Positions 59,838 to 64,000 of a stretch of 64,000 nt of DNA are shown piece after piece. How positions within the stretch are numbered: position 1 is the first letter of the stretch; each line of letters opens with the position of its first letter. The DNA lies in NCBI GenBank assembly GCA_041685045.1, contig JAWLGP010000006.1, positions 62,001 to 126,000 of the forward strand, read 5' to 3'. This stretch comes from Thiohalomonas sp041685045. Lineage in GTDB: Bacteria > Pseudomonadota > Gammaproteobacteria > Thiohalomonadales > Thiohalomonadaceae. Under the pieces are notes generated by a model. That model did no database searches. It was not told the DNA's origin and saw nothing but the letters and a program-made list of their open reading frames with translations. The translations under genes and the position numbers were made by a program.

Positions 59838-61091
59838 ATGAGCCGAGACGACGACAAGCAGCAGCAAGCCCTCGACTATCACGCCTACCCCAGCCCGGGA
59901 AAGATCGCCATAGCGTTGACCAAGCCGTGCGAGACTCAAAGAGAGCTCAGCCTCGCCTACACCCCGGGTGTCGCCGCACCGGTCCGCGCCATCGCGGAAC
60001 ACCCGGAAGAGGTCTATCGCTACACCGCCAAAGGCAACTTGGTGGCGGTAATCAGCGATGGCACCGCCGTCCTTGGACTCGGCAACGTGGGGCCGCTGGC
60101 GAGCAAGCCGGTGATGGAGGGCAAAGGGGTGCTGTTCAAGCGATTCGCCGACATCGATGTGTTCGACATCGAGGTCGCGAGTGCCTCTCCCGAGCAGTTC
60201 GTGGAGACCGTGGCGGCAATTGCCCCCACCTTTGGCGGCATCAATCTGGAGGACATCGCCGCTCCCCACTGCTTCGATGTTGAGCGCAGGCTTAAGGAGC
60301 GGCTCGACATTCCTGTCTTTCACGACGACCAACACGGTACGGCGATCATCATTGCCGCGGGCCTGTTGAACGCGCTGGAACTGCTGGGCAAGCGGCTGGA
60401 CTCGGTTCGCATCGTCTGTCTGGGCGCCGGTGCGGCCGGTATCGCCTCCATGAGGCTACTGGTGGCGCTCGGTGCGCCGAAAGAGAATGTCTCTCTGGTG
60501 GACCGCCAAGGGGTTGTGCATACGGGCCGCGATGGCCTGCACCCCTCCAAGGCGGAATTCGCCCGCGACACCGAGCAGCGTTCGCTGGCGGACGCCATAA
60601 ATGGCGCCGACGTGTTCATCGGGGTCTCCGGTCCCGACCTGCTGGACCCTGGCCTGCTGGCCACAATGGCGCCGCAGCCGGTGGTCTTTGCCCTTTCCAA
60701 CCCGATCCCGGAGATTCGGCCGGAGCGCGCCCATGCCATTCGGGACGACCTGATCATGGCTACCGGCCGCAGCGATTACCCGAATCAGGTCAATAACGTA
60801 CTCGGTTTCCCTTTTATTTTCCGCGGTGCACTTGATGTGGGGGCGAGAACGATCAACACCGAAATGACGATCGCTGCCGTGCACGCATTGAGAGCCCTGG
60901 CGCACGAACCGGTCCCGGCCGAGGTACTCAAGGCCTACGGTGTGAGTGAGCTCAGCTTCGGTCCCGACTACATCATTCCCAAGCCGTTCGACCCGCGCCT
61001 CATCGAGCACTTGCCGCCCGCGGTGGCGCGTGCGGCCCTTGACACGGGGGTGGCTCGTCACGGCTGGCCGGGACACTATCCGCGGCGGTAG
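59838..61091 (+). CDS. NAD(P)-dependent malic enzyme, short form without phosphotransacetylase domain
   Basis: The 417-residue protein decarboxylates malate to pyruvate, linking the TCA cycle and gluconeogenesis. 'LAYTPGVAAPV', 'GLGNVGPLASKPVMEGK', 'INLEDIAAP' and 'FHDDQHGTAI' are the malic-enzyme substrate and metal motifs. 'VCLGAGAAGIAS' is the nucleotide-binding loop. It matches the N-terminal part of MaeB-type enzymes but ends where their PTA-like domain would begin, so it is the single-domain type. The ATG at 59838 opens directly into the family N-terminus. Confidence 0.93.
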   Translation: MSRDDDKQQQALDYHAYPSPGKIAIALTKPCETQRELSLAYTPGVAAPVRAIAEHPEEVYRYTAKGNLVAVISDGTAVLGLGNVGPLASKPVMEGKGVLFKRFADIDVFDIEVASASPEQFVETVAAIAPTFGGINLEDIAAPHCFDVERRLKERLDIPVFHDDQHGTAIIIAAGLLNALELLGKRLDSVRIVCLGAGAAGIASMRLLVALGAPKENVSLVDRQGVVHTGRDGLHPSKAEFARDTEQRSLADAINGADVFIGVSGPDLLDPGLLATMAPQPVVFALSNPIPEIRPERAHAIRDDLIMATGRSDYPNQVNNVLGFPFIFRGALDVGARTINTEMTIAAVHALRALAHEPVPAEVLKAYGVSELSFGPDYIIPKPFDPRLIEHLPPAVARAALDTGVARHGWPGHYPRR

Positions 61092-61110
61092 CCGCCCTGT
61101 ACCCGAGCGG

Positions 61111-61722
61111 TCAATCGGCCGCCAGCAGAGCCTCGACCTCCTGGCGGTCGGCGCGCCTCATGGGCCGACCGTCCACCGGGCTCAGCGGCGCCTGACGCAG
61201 CCCGGTAGGCGGAAAGAGGGTCAGTTCCACCGTGCTGTCGCCGGCCGACAATCGGAGCCTCGGATAACTCACCTGCCGTTCCGCGGTCAGCCGCACCCGC
61301 CGTTCATCCTGCTGGAAGGGCAAGCCGCGTTCCTGGAGAAACAGGACCACCTGCTCGACATGGTCGGTAAACAGGTGCAGATGGACGGGCGAGTGCGCAT
61401 CGGCGGTTCCAGTCAGTACCGGACCGACCAAGCGTGGCTGAAACGGTTCGAGTAGCCGCATCGCCTGAACGGCGGTCTCTCTGAGCGTGCGCAGCCGTTG
61501 CGGCTGCGACTCCGGTTGGAAAATACGCAGGTACTCCGCGCGGGCGCTCTCGATCTCCTGATTGGTCGGCATGTTGCGGCTGCTGGCCTCGCCCAGTCGC
61601 TCCGCCGCCTTGCGCTTGGCCAGCCCGAAGTCGCGAATGCCCCCTTCGACCATGAATTGAGCCGCTTCCTGCGCCAGGCGCAGCCGAACTTGGGCATCCT
61701 GTCGTGGAGAGCGTCTCGGCAC
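61111..61722 (-). CDS. Conserved-looking protein of unknown function downstream of mrcA
   Basis: The 203-residue protein lies 4 bp after the mrcA stop on the same strand, so it is in one operon. The N-terminal half is helical and basic ('QDAQVRLRLAQEAAQFMVE', 'AKRKAAERLGE'). The C-terminal half ('FQPRLVGPVLTGTADAHSPV', 'VEQVVLFLQERGLPFQQDER') has the look of a nucleotidyltransferase-like alpha/beta fold, with 'HLHLFTDH'. I do not recognise a named family. Confidence 0.7.
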   Translation of the reverse strand: MPRRSPRQDAQVRLRLAQEAAQFMVEGGIRDFGLAKRKAAERLGEASSRNMPTNQEIESARAEYLRIFQPESQPQRLRTLRETAVQAMRLLEPFQPRLVGPVLTGTADAHSPVHLHLFTDHVEQVVLFLQERGLPFQQDERRVRLTAERQVSYPRLRLSAGDSTVELTLFPPTGLRQAPLSPVDGRPMRRADRQEVEALLAAD

Positions 61723-61726
61723 GAGT

Positions 61727-64000
61727 TCAGAACAGCTGCTCGGTCAAACCGGCCCCGGGAGTTTCAACCCCGCCGCCGGCGCCAGCGACCGGAACCGCTC
61801 CTTGCTCGGGTACATTCTCGCTGCGGAAGGTCTCGAAAATGGCCGTGGCGTCACCGGGCCGCGCCAACAACCCGGTTTCCGGGTCGATGCGGACCGAAGC
61901 GAGCCCCGGCGGCTGCTCAAGACCGTGTTCAGGTATGCCTTCCAGGGCCACCTGCATGTAGTCGATCCAGATCGGCAGGGCGGCACGGGCTCCCGCCTCG
62001 GCCGAGCCAAGGGAGCGCGGGGCGTCAAAGCCGACCCAGGCGGTGGCGACCACGTCGCGGTTGAAGCCGGAAAACCAGGCATCCCGTTGATCATTGGTGG
62101 TCCCGGTCTTGCCGGCGAGATCGTTGCGGCCGAGCGACAGGGCCCGGCGGCCCGTCCCCTGGCGGACCACATCCCGCAGCATCGACGTCACCAGATAGAC
62201 ATTACGGGCATCCACGGTACGCGGCGCGAGCCTTGGTTCTTGCGCTGAGGATTCGGTTTCGCTATCCGTCGGGACCGGTGCCGGTCCTTCACCGGCAGTT
62301 GGCGGCGGCGGCGCTTCGCCGGCCGTCTCGCAGGGCAGGCAGGCCACGGCCGGGTCTGCTTCGAACAGGATATCGCCGTTGCCCGCTTCGACTCGGGTGA
62401 TGAAATAGGGTTCGACCAAAAAGCCGCCATTGGCCAGCACCGCGTATCCCCGCACGATCTCCAGCGGGGTAAGCGCAGAACTTCCAAGGGCCAACGACAG
62501 GTCGCGCGACAGCCGCTGTGGGTCGAAACCGAAATGGGTGATGTGCCGAATGGCGGGGCCAATCCCCATCGCCCGCAACAGCCGGATGGAAACAAGGTTA
62601 CGGGAGCGGATCAGCGCCTCCCGCAACCGGGTGGGCCCATAGAAGCGCCCACTGTAGTTCTCCGGGCGCCACTCGGCCTCCAGCTTGGCGTCTTCGAAGA
62701 CCACCGGGGCGTCATTGATGATGCTGGCGGTGGTGAACCCGTGCTCCAGCGCCGCCGAATAGACGAATGGCTTGAAGTTGGAGCCGGGTTGTCGTTCGGC
62801 CTGAGTGACGCGATTGAACTTGCTCTGGTAGAAGTCGAAGCCGCCGGAAAGAGCAAGCACCGCACCGTCGTCCGGGTGCAGTGAGACCAGAGCCCCGGCG
62901 ACTGCGGGTACTTCAGCCAGGAGAAAACCGTCGCCGTGTTGCTGGAGGCGGATGATGTCGCCCACCGCCACCACCTCCCCGGCGGTCTGGGGTTCCGGCC
63001 CGACATGGTCCTCACTTTGGTAACGACGGGCCCAACTCAGGGCCTCCCATGCGAGTTCGACGGTCTGTTCCGGAGCCACAAAGACCGTCGCCGAGCGCTC
63101 GGCCACCGCGGTGACGATCGCCGGAATCAACCCACCGATCCTGCCCCGGCCCGCCAGTGCGGCTACCAGCTCGGCCTCACCTGCTTCCGCGATCTCCACA
63201 TGGTCTTCCGGCCCGCGATAGCCGTGGCGACGGCCGTATTCGAGAAGACCTTGGCGCAGCGCGCTGTTCGCGGCGGCCTGCAGGCGTCCGTCGACGGTCG
63301 TATAGACGCGATAACCGGCGGTGTAGGCCTCGTCGCCGTAACGGGAATAGATCTCGGCCCGAACCATTTCGGCGATGTACGGTGCCTCGACCTCAATGGG
63401 CGAGCTGTGTAGCGATGCGGTCGCGGGGGCCGCCAGATAGGTGCGGAACTCGTCCTTCGTGATGAAGCCGAGCTCGTGCATTCGCCGCAGCACGTAGTTG
63501 CGACGGACGCGCGCCCTTTCGGGGTTGATGACCGGGTTGTAGCTCGATGGTGCCTTGGGCAGGCCGGCGATCATCGCCAGCTGGGGGATCTCAAGTGCCG
63601 AAAGGGGTTTGCCGTAATAGACCTGCGCCGCGGCCGCTACCCCATAAGCGCGCTGTCCCAGGTAGATCTTGTTCAGATAGAGCTCGAGGATTTCCTCTTT
63701 GGTGAGTTCACGTTCGATTTTCAGCGCGAGGAAGATCTCGCGCAGCTTGCGCAGGTAGGTCTTTTCGCTGCTCAGAAAGAAGTTGCGGGCCACCTGCATG
63801 GTGATGGTGCTGCCGCCCTGGCCCTTCTCGCCGGTCGTTGCCAGGTAATAGACCGCCCGCAGCAGACCCTGGTAGTCGACGCCCGGGTGCTCGAAAAAGC
63901 GGTCATCCTCGGCCGCAAGTACGGCGGACACCATGGCCGCGGGGAACTGCTGGTAGCGCAGCGGTGTGCGCCGCATCTCTCCAAACTCGGCAATGAGCCT
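61727..64000 (-). CDS. mrcA: Penicillin-binding protein 1A (5' end outside window)
   Basis: 757 residues are visible. The frame stays open to the window edge with 'RLIAEFGEMRRTP', so about 70 N-terminal residues including the membrane anchor are missing. The glycosyltransferase domain has 'AEDDRFFEHPGVD', 'GGSTITMQVARN' and 'KIYLGQRAYGVAAAA'. The transpeptidase has the SxxK Ser in 'PGSNFKPF', SxN in 'SRNLVS' and KTG in 'AGKTGTTND'. It polymerises and cross-links peptidoglycan. An acidic Pro-rich insert lies between the two later motifs (around 62270-62340). The protein ends with a short linker-like tail. Confidence 0.96.
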   Translation of the reverse strand, partial: RLIAEFGEMRRTPLRYQQFPAAMVSAVLAAEDDRFFEHPGVDYQGLLRAVYYLATTGEKGQGGSTITMQVARNFFLSSEKTYLRKLREIFLALKIERELTKEEILELYLNKIYLGQRAYGVAAAAQVYYGKPLSALEIPQLAMIAGLPKAPSSYNPVINPERARVRRNYVLRRMHELGFITKDEFRTYLAAPATASLHSSPIEVEAPYIAEMVRAEIYSRYGDEAYTAGYRVYTTVDGRLQAAANSALRQGLLEYGRRHGYRGPEDHVEIAEAGEAELVAALAGRGRIGGLIPAIVTAVAERSATVFVAPEQTVELAWEALSWARRYQSEDHVGPEPQTAGEVVAVGDIIRLQQHGDGFLLAEVPAVAGALVSLHPDDGAVLALSGGFDFYQSKFNRVTQAERQPGSNFKPFVYSAALEHGFTTASIINDAPVVFEDAKLEAEWRPENYSGRFYGPTRLREALIRSRNLVSIRLLRAMGIGPAIRHITHFGFDPQRLSRDLSLALGSSALTPLEIVRGYAVLANGGFLVEPYFITRVEAGNGDILFEADPAVACLPCETAGEAPPPPTAGEGPAPVPTDSETESSAQEPRLAPRTVDARNVYLVTSMLRDVVRQGTGRRALSLGRNDLAGKTGTTNDQRDAWFSGFNRDVVATAWVGFDAPRSLGSAEAGARAALPIWIDYMQVALEGIPEHGLEQPPGLASVRIDPETGLLARPGDATAIFETFRSENVPEQGAVPVAGAGGGVETPGAGLTEQLF

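Overview
The window is about 64 kb of GC-rich bacterial chromosome. Several arrangements point to a gammaproteobacterium, probably near the Chromatiales/Ectothiorhodospiraceae-type sulfur oxidisers. These are rhlB/trxA/rho in the classical order, a class I (CyaA-type) adenylate cyclase, rlmJ, nsrR, a DUF2058 protein, a DUF3135 protein and cytochrome c/DUF302 genes. The genus cannot be fixed from sequence reading alone. No tRNA, rRNA, CRISPR array, transposase or prophage gene was seen.

Region 1 (1-27108) is one open reading frame that is still open at the left edge. It encodes at least 9035 residues of a giant Gly/Thr/Asn/Ser/Asp-rich beta-helix surface protein. At least eleven super-modules can be seen, each closed by an autotransporter-type 'D-V-L-A-V-S-G' repeat; ten are followed by an 'N-W-S-x-G-x-x-P' module. 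Several stretches are recent tandem duplications, including a 660-bp triplication with more than 600 bp of perfect identity. The C-terminus is not a beta-barrel. It is a proline-rich linker, a helical segment, an Ig-like beta domain and a caspase-family (C14) peptidase with an intact His/Cys dyad. This giant adhesin-caspase fusion is the most unusual object in the window.

Region 2 (27182-33687) carries an APC-type permease, an exported SAM-methyltransferase-like protein, a two-gene unit of a periplasmic binding protein plus a membrane HD-GYP c-di-GMP phosphodiesterase, and a small exported unknown. Region 3 (33802-40409) has class I fructose-bisphosphate aldolase, a cold-shock protein, a probable Csr/Rsm-type small RNA behind an 18-bp GacA-box-like palindrome, NsrR, a thioredoxin-like 2Fe-2S ferredoxin, small DUF proteins, a thioesterase, a 2-hydroxyacid dehydrogenase lacking its NAD domain, rlmJ and an Lrp/AsnC regulator.

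Region 4 (40811-46472) begins with leuA and three translationally overlapped small genes plus a GNAT acetyltransferase. A 304-bp nested palindromic element follows, then a uracil-DNA-glycosylase-family protein, a cupin, a DUF486 membrane protein, a MazG-like pyrophosphohydrolase and a small Cys protein. Region 5 (46543-55305) has cyaA, the DUF302/cytochrome c pair, two small enzyme-like proteins, rhlB, trxA and rho. Region 6 (55492-64000) has glycogen phosphorylase, a second palindromic element, a DUF3135 gene, rpmE with a structured leader, a secreted nuclease whose first codons contain a terminator hairpin, a PTA-less malic enzyme, an unknown gene and the 3' part of mrcA (PBP1A).

Carbon storage and flux (aldolase, glycogen phosphorylase, malic enzyme), second-messenger signalling (cAMP, c-di-GMP) and post-transcriptional control (Rho, RhlB, CspA-type protein, putative Csr sRNA) dominate the non-adhesin part.
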